A DNA stretch of 64,000 nucleotides from Tunturibacter psychrotolerans (lineage in GTDB: Bacteria > Acidobacteriota > Terriglobia > Terriglobales > Acidobacteriaceae). The stretch is from positions 3,906,001-3,970,000 of the forward strand of contig NZ_CP132942.1 in NCBI RefSeq assembly GCF_040359615.1, read 5' to 3'. The notes under the pieces were generated by a model. It was not told the origin of the DNA. It saw only the letters and a program-made list of their open reading frames with translations, and made no database searches. Below, piece after piece: positions 50,217 to 58,993 of this stretch; positions within the stretch are counted from its first letter, which is position 1; every line of letters starts with the position of its first letter. The translations under genes and the position numbers were made by a program.

Positions 50217-50630
50217 ATGGCCATGTACAGTTACCCCTACATTTGGAACTACCTTCCACTCGTGCTTCAGGTCCTGGTCGCTCTCGGACTCGCTGTAGGC
50301 ATGGTGGGCGCCTCTTTTGTCATCGGAAAACACAAAAATTCACGCACCAAGGCTGGAGCCTATGAGTGCGGCATGGATCCGGTGGGCGACGCTCGCGGCC
50401 GCTTCACGGTGCGCTTCTACATGGTCGCGATGCTGTTCATCCTCTTCGACGTCGAGGCTGTCTTCATGCTTCCCTGGGCGGTGATCTTCCGCCGGTTGCC
50501 CGCTATCACCGGCTCACGCATGTTCGGCTTCTACGAGATGCTTGTTTACCTCGGTTTCGTTGCTGTCGGTCTGTTCTACGTCTGGAAAAAAGGCATCCTG
50601 GACTGGGCGAACGATAAAGGGGACCTCTAA
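50217..50630 (+). CDS. nuoA: NADH-quinone oxidoreductase subunit A
   Basis: A 137-residue membrane subunit with three helices and the signature KAGAYECGMDPVGDARGRFTV, containing the conserved quinone-site loop Cys and Asp. ATG codons at 50217 and 50223 are both possible; there is no ribosome site. The next gene is nuoC (TAATG overlap) and not nuoB. Confidence 0.95.
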   Translation: MAMYSYPYIWNYLPLVLQVLVALGLAVGMVGASFVIGKHKNSRTKAGAYECGMDPVGDARGRFTVRFYMVAMLFILFDVEAVFMLPWAVIFRRLPAITGSRMFGFYEMLVYLGFVAVGLFYVWKKGILDWANDKGDL

Positions 50631-51121
50631 TGTACGATCCCGCTTCAGCCATTAAAGGCAAACAGGCCGTCTTCGATGCGCATCCCGACAACGCCGCGGT
50701 TAAAGCTCTCGCCAATCTCGCAACCGATGCCAAGTTCGATCGAGCCGAACTCACCATCACAGTAGCTGGCGAGAATATCATCGCTGCCGCTAAAGCGGTT
50801 CAGCAAGCTGGTTACAACTTCTTTGAGGATGTCACCGCCGTCGATTGGTATCCCTCCGATCCGCGCTTTCAGATCTCTTACAGCATTCTGTCGCATAAGT
50901 TGAAGCAGCGCGTTCGCCTCGTCGTTCGACTTGACGGAGACGCCCCCTCGCTCGACAGTATTACTTCAGTATGGCCCTCCGCTAACTTCTACGAGCGCGA
51001 AGTCTTCGACCTCTTCGGAGTTCACTTCAGTGGCCATCCCAACCTTCGTCGAATCATGATGCCGGAAGACTGGAAAGGGCATCCCTTACGTAAGGACTAC
51101 CCCGTGGAGGGCTACCGCTAA
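50630..51121 (+). CDS. nuoC: NADH-quinone oxidoreductase subunit C
   Basis: A 163-residue peripheral subunit (30-kDa type). The conserved end WPSANFYEREVFDLFGVHFSGHPNLRRIMM, then DWKGHPLRKDYPVEGYR, is diagnostic. It is separate from nuoD, unlike the enterobacterial fused nuoCD. Start and stop both overlap the neighbours by one base. Confidence 0.96.
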   Translation: MYDPASAIKGKQAVFDAHPDNAAVKALANLATDAKFDRAELTITVAGENIIAAAKAVQQAGYNFFEDVTAVDWYPSDPRFQISYSILSHKLKQRVRLVVRLDGDAPSLDSITSVWPSANFYEREVFDLFGVHFSGHPNLRRIMMPEDWKGHPLRKDYPVEGYR

Positions 51122-52398
51122 TGACTCCCCCTGTTGAAGAACTCACCGGAGTGACGCCAGTTGATTCTGTTAATCCGGGCATTGACGAGTTAATCGCCAA
51201 CTCCGCGCGGAATCGCCAGAACCCTCCTCCCAGCGACCAGACCATGATCATCAACATGGGTCCGCAACATCCTTCGACCCATGGAGTTCTCCGACTGGTG
51301 ATCGAAGTCGATGGCGAGACCATCGTCGGGATGGCCCCTGACATCGGATATCTCCACACCGGCATCGAGAAGACCTGCGAGGCGAAGTTTTATCAGCAGG
51401 TCGTCCCCATGACCGACCGCATCGACTATCTCTGTCCCATGACCAACAATCTCGCCTACTGCCTCGCAGTGGAGAAGTTGCTGGGCCTTGAGATTCCCGA
51501 GCGCGCCATCTATCTTCGCGTCCTCTTCAACGAACTGACCCGCATCCAGTCGCATCTGGTCTGGCTCGGCACACACGCCATGGACATCGGCGCGCTCACC
51601 GTATTCCTCTATTGCTTCCGTGAACGCGAAGATTTGCTGCGCATCTTCGAAGCAGTTGCCGGCCAGCGCATGATGACTAGCTATGTCCGCGTCGGGGGCC
51701 TTAGCGTCGAGCCACCGCGCGATATCTACGACAGGATTCGCACCTTCCTTAAAAACTTCCCCGCACACGTTGAGGAGTACGAAGGCCTCCTGCAGACGAA
51801 TCCCATTTGGGTAAATCGCCTCAAAGGTGTCGGCCACCTTTCGGCTGCGGATGCGATTGCGTTGGGCGTGACCGGACCACCTCTACGCGCTTCCGGCGTC
51901 GACTTCGACGTCCGCCGCGACATGCCTTACTCCGGCTACGAGAAGTTCCAGTTCAACGTGCCGGTTTCCGATGTTGGCGACGTCTGGGCGCGATACATCG
52001 TCCGCATGCAGGAGTTCCGCGAGTCGGTCAAAATCTGCCTTCAGGCATTGGATGGTCTCCCCGAAGGACACATCGTCGCGGATGCGCCAAAGATCATTCT
52101 TCCCAATCGCGAACAAATGAAGACACAGATGGAATCGCTCATCCATCACTTCAAGATTGTAACCGAAGGCTTTGGAGTTCCGGCTGGTGAGGCAACCAGC
52201 TCCGTCGAAGCGCCACACGGGATGATGAACTACTATGTCGTCTCCGACGGAACCGCCAAGCCCTATCGCGTCCATATGCGCAACCCGGGATTCGCCACGC
52301 TGCAGGCGCTTGAAACCATGTGCAAAGGCCGTCTCCTTGCAGACGTTGTAGCCGTCATCGGATCGATCGATATCGTTCTCGGCGAGATCGACCGCTAA
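51121..52398 (+). CDS. nuoD: NADH-quinone oxidoreductase subunit D
   Basis: A 425-residue 49-kDa-type subunit that helps form the quinone pocket. Landmarks: INMGPQHPSTHGVLRLV with the quinone-site His, DIGYLHTGIEKTCE, DRIDYLCPMTNN, and the C-terminal VIGSIDIVLGEIDR. The N-terminal 40 residues are variable. Its usual partner NuoB is not encoded here. Confidence 0.97.
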   Translation: MTPPVEELTGVTPVDSVNPGIDELIANSARNRQNPPPSDQTMIINMGPQHPSTHGVLRLVIEVDGETIVGMAPDIGYLHTGIEKTCEAKFYQQVVPMTDRIDYLCPMTNNLAYCLAVEKLLGLEIPERAIYLRVLFNELTRIQSHLVWLGTHAMDIGALTVFLYCFREREDLLRIFEAVAGQRMMTSYVRVGGLSVEPPRDIYDRIRTFLKNFPAHVEEYEGLLQTNPIWVNRLKGVGHLSAADAIALGVTGPPLRASGVDFDVRRDMPYSGYEKFQFNVPVSDVGDVWARYIVRMQEFRESVKICLQALDGLPEGHIVADAPKIILPNREQMKTQMESLIHHFKIVTEGFGVPAGEATSSVEAPHGMMNYYVVSDGTAKPYRVHMRNPGFATLQALETMCKGRLLADVVAVIGSIDIVLGEIDR

Positions 52399-52404
52399 CC
52401 TCTG

Positions 52405-52707
52405 ATGCTCGAAGCGCGCCTCAGAGCTGAACTTTGGACATCGTGGGCTTCGTTGCTTCGCTCCTACGCCGCCGCCCACGGAATGAACAGCACGCATCAC
52501 GCAGTAGTCGAAGTTGGGGCTGAAGAGATTACACTTCGTGTGGCAAGCCGATGGCTTCGTTTCACGCACGAGATGATGGAAATGAGTGACGGTGGTCGTT
52601 CCACCTTCAACATGCAGGAAGATGGAACGGTTAAACTGAACGGTGTCGCCGAAGAGATGGACCTTGCCGCCGAACGGCTGGCGCGGGAGATGATGCAGAG
52701 TGAGTGA
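52405..52707 (+). CDS. Small protein of unknown function inserted between nuoD and nuoE
   Basis: A 100-residue soluble protein with no cysteines or membrane segment: an N-terminal helix (LRAELWTSWASLLRSYAAAH), a beta-rich centre (HAVVEVGAEEITLRVASRWLRF and GRSTFNMQEDGTVKLNG) and a C-terminal amphipathic helix ending MMQSE. It starts six bases after nuoD and overlaps nuoE by eight bases, so it is surely co-expressed. Codon use matches nuo genes. I do not recognise it; an accessory or assembly role in complex I is inferred from position only. Confidence 0.75.
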   Translation: MLEARLRAELWTSWASLLRSYAAAHGMNSTHHAVVEVGAEEITLRVASRWLRFTHEMMEMSDGGRSTFNMQEDGTVKLNGVAEEMDLAAERLAREMMQSE

Positions 52708-53209
52708 AATAGCCAATACGATCTTTTCGCCGGAGCTGGCCGCCCGCTTCGACAAACTCGTTACCATCTACCCGCTCAGGCGCTCGGCGCTCGTCCCGAT
52801 GCTGCTTTATGCGCAGGACGAGGTCGGCTATATCTCCGATGAAGTCATCGCCGAAATCGCTGAGCGTATCGGCATCCTTGAGTTGGACGTTCGCAACGTG
52901 CTTTCGTACTACTCCATGCTGCGCACCAAACCCGCAGGCAAATACAACGTGCAAGTCTGCACCAATATCTCCTGCATGCTGCGTGGCGGCTACGAGATCC
53001 TTGACCACTGCAAACATAAACTCGGCATCGGTCATAAAGAGACGACGCAAGACGGCGTCTTTTCTCTCGAAGAAGTGGAGTGCATTGGCGCCTGTTCCTG
53101 GGCGCCCGCCATCCAGATCAACTACGACTTCCATGACAATCTCACGACCGACAAGGTTGATGTCCTCTTCCAGATATATCGCGACGGCCAGGGAAAGGAC
53201 GTAAAGTAA
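52700..53209 (+). CDS. nuoE: NADH-quinone oxidoreductase subunit E
   Basis: A 169-residue 24-kDa-type subunit. The 2Fe-2S cluster (N1a) ligands C87, C92, C128 and C132 are present (VCTNISC and ECIGAC). GTG start at 52700 lies inside the upstream small gene, and the stop abuts nuoF. Confidence 0.96.
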   Translation: MSEIANTIFSPELAARFDKLVTIYPLRRSALVPMLLYAQDEVGYISDEVIAEIAERIGILELDVRNVLSYYSMLRTKPAGKYNVQVCTNISCMLRGGYEILDHCKHKLGIGHKETTQDGVFSLEEVECIGACSWAPAIQINYDFHDNLTTDKVDVLFQIYRDGQGKDVK

Positions 53210-54526
53210 ATGCCAACACTCGTCTCGCATCCCGATGAAGTAAAGATCGTCTCCCGCCGCTTTGGCCTGGGTGCCACTGATATCGACAAATATGTTGAAC
53301 TCGATGGCTATAAGGCTGTTCAGGAAGCCATCGCTAAGGGCCCGGAGTGGATCATCAACGAGATGAAGGCCAGCGGGCTGCGAGGCCGCGGCGGCGCTGG
53401 ATTCCCGACGGGCATGAAGTGGTCTTTCGTCCCGAAACAGTCGGAGAAGCCGAAGTACGTGCTGGTCAATGGCGACGAATCCGAGCCCGGCACCTGCAAA
53501 GATCACGTCATCTTTTTGCATGATCCCCACGCCGTCATTGAAGGCACGATGATCGCCGGTCTTGCGATAGGCTCCAAGCTCGGCTTCATCTATCTGCGCG
53601 GTGAGTACCGTTACCTGCTCAAGATCGTCGAAAAAGCCGTTGCTGACGCATACGCAAAGGGCTTCCTCGGCAAGAACATCTTCGGGACTGGAGTGGACTT
53701 CGACATCATCACGCAAACCGGCGCCGGAGCGTATGAGGTTGGGGAAGAGTCCGCGCTCATGGAGTCGCTCGAAGGCAAGCGTGGCGTGCCTCGCATCAAA
53801 CCGCCCTTCCCTGCTGTGGTCGGGCTTTACGGTGGTCCCACAGTCATCAATAACGCGGAGACGATCGCCAATGCTCCGCACATTCTGCTGATGGGTGGCG
53901 AGGCTTATGCGAAGCTCGGCAGCGAACGAAATGGCGGCACGCGCCTCTTTGGCATCAGTGGACACGTCGAGCGCCCTGGCGTCTATGAGCTTCCCATGGG
54001 CTACTCGCTCCGCAAGGCGATCTACGACGTCGCCGGTGGAATCAAGGATGGAAAGAAGTTGAAAGCAGTCGTTCCCGGTGGTTCAAGCTGCCCGGTCATG
54101 CTTCCCGAAGAGATTGACGTAGGCCTCGACTTCGACCAGATGGGCAAAGCCGGCACCATGCTCGGCTCGGGCGGCATCGTAGTCCTCGACGAGACCGTCT
54201 CCATCGTCGAGTTCGCCCTGCGCACCATCGCTTTTTACCAACACGAATCCTGCGGCTGGTGCATTCCCTGCCGCGAGGGCACGGATTGGATCAAAAAGAC
54301 CCTCACCCGCGTCTACAATGGCGGCGGGAATAAGAAGGACGTCGACAACGTTCAGTATCTCGCCGAAAACATGCTGGGCCGCACCTTCTGCCCGCTGGGT
54401 GACGCGGCGGCCATGCCTACCATCGCCTTCGTCAAGAAGTTCCGCAAAGAGTTTGAAGACTACATCGCAGGCAACAAGGCCGGAACCCCCATCATCACCG
54501 TAGAACAACTGGTCGGAGCACATTAA
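53210..54526 (+). CDS. nuoF: NADH-quinone oxidoreductase subunit F
   Basis: A 438-residue 51-kDa-type subunit that binds NADH, FMN and cluster N3. GRGGAGFPTG at 59-68, NGDESEPGTCKD and the 4Fe-4S motif ESCGWCIPCREGT near 344-356 are intact. Overlaps nuoG by one base. Confidence 0.97.
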   Translation: MPTLVSHPDEVKIVSRRFGLGATDIDKYVELDGYKAVQEAIAKGPEWIINEMKASGLRGRGGAGFPTGMKWSFVPKQSEKPKYVLVNGDESEPGTCKDHVIFLHDPHAVIEGTMIAGLAIGSKLGFIYLRGEYRYLLKIVEKAVADAYAKGFLGKNIFGTGVDFDIITQTGAGAYEVGEESALMESLEGKRGVPRIKPPFPAVVGLYGGPTVINNAETIANAPHILLMGGEAYAKLGSERNGGTRLFGISGHVERPGVYELPMGYSLRKAIYDVAGGIKDGKKLKAVVPGGSSCPVMLPEEIDVGLDFDQMGKAGTMLGSGGIVVLDETVSIVEFALRTIAFYQHESCGWCIPCREGTDWIKKTLTRVYNGGGNKKDVDNVQYLAENMLGRTFCPLGDAAAMPTIAFVKKFRKEFEDYIAGNKAGTPIITVEQLVGAH

Positions 54527-56922
54527 TGCCAGACGTAAAATTCACAGTAGACGGCAAACAACTCACCGCCCCCGCAGGCACCTTCCTTATCGAAGCCTGC
54601 AAGACCAACGGCATCGAGGTTCCCGCCTTCTGCTACTACCCTGGCATCTCGCTCAAGGCTGCTTGTCGTATGTGCGTTGTCCGCATCGAGAAGATGCCCA
54701 AGCTCCAGACCGCCTGCACCACCCCGGTCTCTGAAGGCATGGTCGTCCAGACTGAAACTCCTGAGATTGCTCAGGCGCGCAAAGCAACTTTGCAACTGCT
54801 CCTCGGCAACCATCCGCTCGATTGTCCTGTCTGCGACGCAGGTGGCGAGTGCGAGTTGCAAGACATGACCTTCAAGTACGGCGCCGCCGAGAGCTTCTAC
54901 GCCGAGCCCAAGCACCACCGCGAAGAACAAAAGTGGTCGCCCGTCGTCTACTACGACCGCCCACGCTGCATCCTCTGCTACCGCTGCATCAGCATGTGCG
55001 GCGAAGGCATGGACGTCTTTGCCCTCGGCATTCAGGCCCGCGGCAGTTCCTCGGTGATCGCCCCCAATGTTCCAGCGCAGATGTCCCCCGACGACCTCGC
55101 GCATGTTGACTGCGAGCAGTGCGGTATGTGCATCGACGCATGCCCCGTTGGCGCGCTCACCTCGGGAACCTATCGATACAAGACTCGCCCTTGGGAGATG
55201 AATCACGTATCGACCGTCTGCACCCACTGCGGCGACGGCTGCAAGACCACCCTCGGCGTCCGCTCCACCTCCGACGGCAGCGAGATTGTCCGCGGCGATA
55301 ACCGAGACAAGTCCGGGATCAACAATGATTTTCTCTGCAACAAGGGCCGTTATGCGTTCGACTTCGCCAATAACGAAGACCGCATCACCCAACCTCTGGT
55401 TCGCCAGCCGAACGGCGAGTTGAAGCCGGTAAGCTGGGAGGTCGCCCTCGACCACGCCGGAAAGAAGCTTCGCGAACTTCGCGACACCCGCGGCGGCAAA
55501 ACCATTGGAGTCATCGGCTCGAACCGCACGACGAACGAAGAAGCGTACCTGTTGCAGAAGTTCGCCCGCACTGTCCTCGGCACCAACAACATCGATCACC
55601 ACCGCACAGCTGACTACGTCTCCTTCGCGCAAGCTCTCGCAGGAACCACCGGACGCACAGCATCGCTCAGAGATACTCACACTGCATCAGCAATTTTGCT
55701 GGTGGGTGGTGACCCCACGATTCAAGCTCCCGGCACAGCATGGAACATTCGCACAAATGTACGCAATCACCGCGCTCGCCTCTACGTCGCCAACTCCGCT
55801 GAGATCAAGCTCCGCCGCCAGGCGAAGAGCTTCCTCCATCTCGCTCCCTTCGGCTATAGCGCCCTAGCCTCTTACTTCGCTGGAGACGCCGCCGCAGCCA
55901 GCGAAGCTGTAGCCGACACCAATGCTCTGGCGGCATTCCGCGAAGCCATCAAGGCGGAAGAGAATCTGCTCATCCTCATCGGGTCCGAGTTGCGCGGCAA
56001 AGACCTCAAGAAGCTCATTGACTTCGGCCTTACCATTCCTGGAGCAAAGTTCGCTCTCATCTCCGACTACGCCAACTCTCGCGGCGCCGCCGACATGGGC
56101 CTGCTTCCCGACCTGCTACCGGGCTATACGCCGCTCGCAGGTAACACCACTTTTGCCGAGTACAACACTCCCGCCGCTCCCGGCCTCGACATGATCGAGA
56201 TCTTCGAAGCAGCCGAACGCGGCGAACTTTCTGCTCTGTACGTCGTCGGATCAAACCCGGTCTCCCGTTACGGCATCGATCCTGCCTCACTGAAGAACAC
56301 CTTCGTCGTGGTGCAGGATATGTTCCTTACCGAGACCGCCGCTCTGGCTGATGTCATCCTTCCGGCCGCGAATCTCTATGAGAAATCCGGTTCCGTAACC
56401 AACAGCTATGGCGACCTTCAGCTCGTCAACAAGGCTGGCGACCGCGCCGGTGTCCGCACCGACTTCGAGATGATCGTTCGCATCGCCGACAAGATGGGTG
56501 CCAACATGCGCGAGCTGATTCCCTTCGGCAAGGGCACCCGCGCCGACATGGGCCAGTCCCGCGGTGTTCACTCCGGCGAAGCAGACCGCCATGCCGTTTG
56601 GCTAGCCGCGAACAACATGGAGCCGAAGCTAAGCCCCTTTGACCCCTTCGCCATTCTCGACGAGATCCAGCGACTAGTCCCGGGATACAACCTGCTGCGT
56701 CTCCAGTTGCTCAGTGGCAACGACCAGCATCTTCAACCTGCCGCATCCTCCAACGGTCTCGTTCAAATCGGCAGCCGCCGCGACCTCGTCCTTCCAGCGA
56801 ACGATACACTGTTTACCTCGGGCACCCTGGGCCGTTACTCCGCCATGCTCTCCGACCTGCAGCACAATGAGAGCCTTCGTCCTCCAACCGGCCTCACCCA
56901 GATCCAACCAGCAGCCGACTGA
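54526..56922 (+). CDS. nuoG: NADH-quinone oxidoreductase subunit G
   Basis: A 798-residue 75-kDa-type subunit. A 2Fe-2S domain (C36, C47, C50, C64), the His/Cys 4Fe-4S block (NHPLDCPVCDAGGECELQ), and a ferredoxin-like pair of clusters (CILCYRCISMC and CEQCGMCIDACPVGAL) are followed by the molybdopterin-oxidoreductase-like domain with an extra Cys set CTHCGDGCKT and C in FLCNKGRY, the site of the additional N7 cluster. This long form resembles E. coli and Thermus NuoG. It is not a separate formate dehydrogenase. Confidence 0.95.
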   Translation: MPDVKFTVDGKQLTAPAGTFLIEACKTNGIEVPAFCYYPGISLKAACRMCVVRIEKMPKLQTACTTPVSEGMVVQTETPEIAQARKATLQLLLGNHPLDCPVCDAGGECELQDMTFKYGAAESFYAEPKHHREEQKWSPVVYYDRPRCILCYRCISMCGEGMDVFALGIQARGSSSVIAPNVPAQMSPDDLAHVDCEQCGMCIDACPVGALTSGTYRYKTRPWEMNHVSTVCTHCGDGCKTTLGVRSTSDGSEIVRGDNRDKSGINNDFLCNKGRYAFDFANNEDRITQPLVRQPNGELKPVSWEVALDHAGKKLRELRDTRGGKTIGVIGSNRTTNEEAYLLQKFARTVLGTNNIDHHRTADYVSFAQALAGTTGRTASLRDTHTASAILLVGGDPTIQAPGTAWNIRTNVRNHRARLYVANSAEIKLRRQAKSFLHLAPFGYSALASYFAGDAAAASEAVADTNALAAFREAIKAEENLLILIGSELRGKDLKKLIDFGLTIPGAKFALISDYANSRGAADMGLLPDLLPGYTPLAGNTTFAEYNTPAAPGLDMIEIFEAAERGELSALYVVGSNPVSRYGIDPASLKNTFVVVQDMFLTETAALADVILPAANLYEKSGSVTNSYGDLQLVNKAGDRAGVRTDFEMIVRIADKMGANMRELIPFGKGTRADMGQSRGVHSGEADRHAVWLAANNMEPKLSPFDPFAILDEIQRLVPGYNLLRLQLLSGNDQHLQPAASSNGLVQIGSRRDLVLPANDTLFTSGTLGRYSAMLSDLQHNESLRPPTGLTQIQPAAD

Positions 56923-56973
56923 AAAACACTAAACTAGCAGACGCACACAATTACAGGAGCCCAACCGACCGCC

Positions 56974-58035
56974 GTGAGCCACCTCAGCCCATTTCAGACA
57001 TTTCTGCTGCTCAGCATCCTCAAGGTTGTGGTGGTGCTCGTCCTCACGCTGATGGCGGTCGCTTACACAGTCCTGCTGGAGCGAAAGTTTTTGGGCCGCA
57101 TCCAGAACCGCTGGGGGCCTTCCCGCGTCGGCCCCTTCGGCCTGATGCAACCAATGGCTGACGGAATCAAACTCTTCCTCAAAGAAGATCTCCTGCCATT
57201 CGCCGCCGAACGGCCACTGTTCATCGTAGCGCCCATCATCGCGCTTGCGTGCTCGCTGATCTCCATCTCCGTCGTTCCCTTCGGCCAGGTCACGCAGGTC
57301 GCGGGAGTCGATATCTTCCAGATTGCTGACCTCAACATCGGTCTGTTGGTGATCCTCGGCATCACCTCCATTGGCGTCTATGGCATCGCGCTCTCCGGAT
57401 GGTCGTCGAACAACAAGTTCTCCCTCCTCGGCAGCCTCCGCGCCACCTCGCAGATGATCAGCTACGAGCTTGCTCTCGGACTTTCGTTGGTCGGCGTGGT
57501 CCTCCGCGCGCAGTCTCTCAGCCTGCGCGACATCGTCAACAGCCAGAGCGCCCACGGCATACTCAGCTGGAATGTCTTTGGTGGCTTCCAATTCGTCGCG
57601 TTTTTTATCTACTTAATGGCCGCGTACGCCGAGACCAACCGCGCTCCTTTCGACCTCCCCGAAGCTGAATCCGAACTGGTCGCCGGCTACCACACCGAAT
57701 ACAGTTCCATGAAGTTCGCCATGTTCTTCATGGCCGAGTACGCCAACATGATCACCGTGGCTTGCGTTGCGAGCCTCCTCTTCCTGGGGGGAGCCTCCAG
57801 TCCCCTGGGTCATCTTCTTCCCGATAACTTCGGCGGCCCTATTCTCACCGCCATCTTTCCCATTCTCTGGTTCGTCGCCAAGGTCCTCTTTTTTCTCCTG
57901 CTCTATATTTGGGTGCGCGGCACGCTGCCCCGCTTCCGGTATGACCAGCTCATGAGCTTCGGCTGGAAGTTTCTCCTGCCGCTCGCCATGGCCAATATCG
58001 TCGTCACCAGCCTGGTCATGGCTTTACGCAGTTAG
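56974..58035 (+). CDS. nuoH: NADH-quinone oxidoreductase subunit H
   Basis: A 353-residue ND1-type membrane subunit with eight helices next to the quinone pocket. Landmarks: LLERKFLGRIQNRWGPSRVGP, the acidic loop AYAETNRAPFDLPEAESELVAGYHTEY, and WVRGTLPRFRYDQLM. Starts at GTG 56974. nuoI, its usual downstream neighbour, is missing; the 117 bp to nuoJ contain only a TTTTACAAT -10-like element. Confidence 0.96.
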   Translation: MSHLSPFQTFLLLSILKVVVVLVLTLMAVAYTVLLERKFLGRIQNRWGPSRVGPFGLMQPMADGIKLFLKEDLLPFAAERPLFIVAPIIALACSLISISVVPFGQVTQVAGVDIFQIADLNIGLLVILGITSIGVYGIALSGWSSNNKFSLLGSLRATSQMISYELALGLSLVGVVLRAQSLSLRDIVNSQSAHGILSWNVFGGFQFVAFFIYLMAAYAETNRAPFDLPEAESELVAGYHTEYSSMKFAMFFMAEYANMITVACVASLLFLGGASSPLGHLLPDNFGGPILTAIFPILWFVAKVLFFLLLYIWVRGTLPRFRYDQLMSFGWKFLLPLAMANIVVTSLVMALRS

Positions 58036-58152
58036 CATCAACAAAGGTAGCAACAAGCTGTTTTACAATCAGCAGATAGCCCCTAACGCCGTCTGCTCCG
58101 TTTCAAGCGTCTCAAACGATTCAAGAGATCCAAAAAGGAATCGCGGAACATC

Positions 58153-58659
58153 ATGCAACTGGCACTCTTCCTCATCTTTGGCGGGTTGGCCGCAGCAGGA
58201 GCAATCAATCTCCTCCTGCAGCGTCATCCCATCAACAGCGCTCTCTCGCTGGTCGTCGTCATGATGTCGCTCGCCGTCCTCTACTGGTCGCTCGGAGCCG
58301 AGTTCCTCGCCGCCTCACAGGTCATCGTCTACTCCGGCGCCATCATGGTCTTCTTCGTCTTCGTAATCATGCTGCTCAACGCCGGCGAAGAAGAACGCAC
58401 CCACGGCAGCCGCGCCGCCTACATCGTCGGCTTCCCAGGCGCCGCCGCGATCTTCTGCCTGCTCAGCTTCGTCTTCCTCTCAGAGCGCCATGCCCTCGGC
58501 TCCTCGAACATCGGCGGCTATCTGAACCACGTCACCAGCAACATCACCGAGATCAGCTCTCTGCTCTTCACCAAGCTTCTTCTCCCCTTCGAAGTCACCT
58601 CCGTTCTGATCCTGGTCGCCATTCTCGGAGCCGTAGTGCTCGCGCGAAAGGAGCAGTAG
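58153..58659 (+). CDS. nuoJ: NADH-quinone oxidoreductase subunit J
   Basis: A 168-residue ND6-type membrane subunit with five helices. The broken helix 3 region [22 protein letters not shown] is typical. Preceded by AAAAAGGAA 10-15 bases before the ATG. Confidence 0.93.
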   Translation: MQLALFLIFGGLAAAGAINLLLQRHPINSALSLVVVMMSLAVLYWSLGAEFLAASQVIVYSGAIMVFFVFVIMLLNAGEEERTHGSRAAYIVGFPGAAAIFCLLSFVFLSERHALGSSNIGGYLNHVTSNITEISSLLFTKLLLPFEVTSVLILVAILGAVVLARKEQ

Positions 58660-58664
58660 CCGCC

Positions 58665-58988
58665 ATGAATTCTCTTGCAGCCGCGCAGGTCCCCGTCGCC
58701 GCCTACCTTATCCTCGCTGCCATGCTCTTCTCCGTCGGCGTCGCAGCCTTCCTTATCAAACGCAACCTCATCACCATCTTCATGTCGATTGAGCTCATGC
58801 TCAACGCAGTCAACCTCACCTTCGTTGCCTTCGCGCACATGTGGCATCAGGTCTCCGGCCAAATCTTCGTCTTCTTCGTAATGGTGGTCGCTGCGGCCGA
58901 GGCAGCCGTCGGCCTTGCCATCATCATCGCCATCTTCCGCACCCGCCAGACACTGAACGTCGATCAGATCGACCTGATGAAATCGTGA
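58665..58988 (+). CDS. nuoK: NADH-quinone oxidoreductase subunit K
   Basis: A 107-residue ND4L-type subunit with three helices and the two conserved membrane glutamates: [11 protein letters not shown] and [11 protein letters not shown]. It is six bases after nuoJ; the nuoL start is next to its stop. Confidence 0.95.
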   Translation: MNSLAAAQVPVAAYLILAAMLFSVGVAAFLIKRNLITIFMSIELMLNAVNLTFVAFAHMWHQVSGQIFVFFVMVVAAAEAAVGLAIIIAIFRTRQTLNVDQIDLMKS

Positions 58989-58993
58989 CCTCT

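Noticed and set aside
52631..55680. Long minus-strand frames opposite nuoE, nuoF and nuoG
   Set aside because: The + strand carries complete complex I subunits with all cluster cysteines, so these are antisense shadows.
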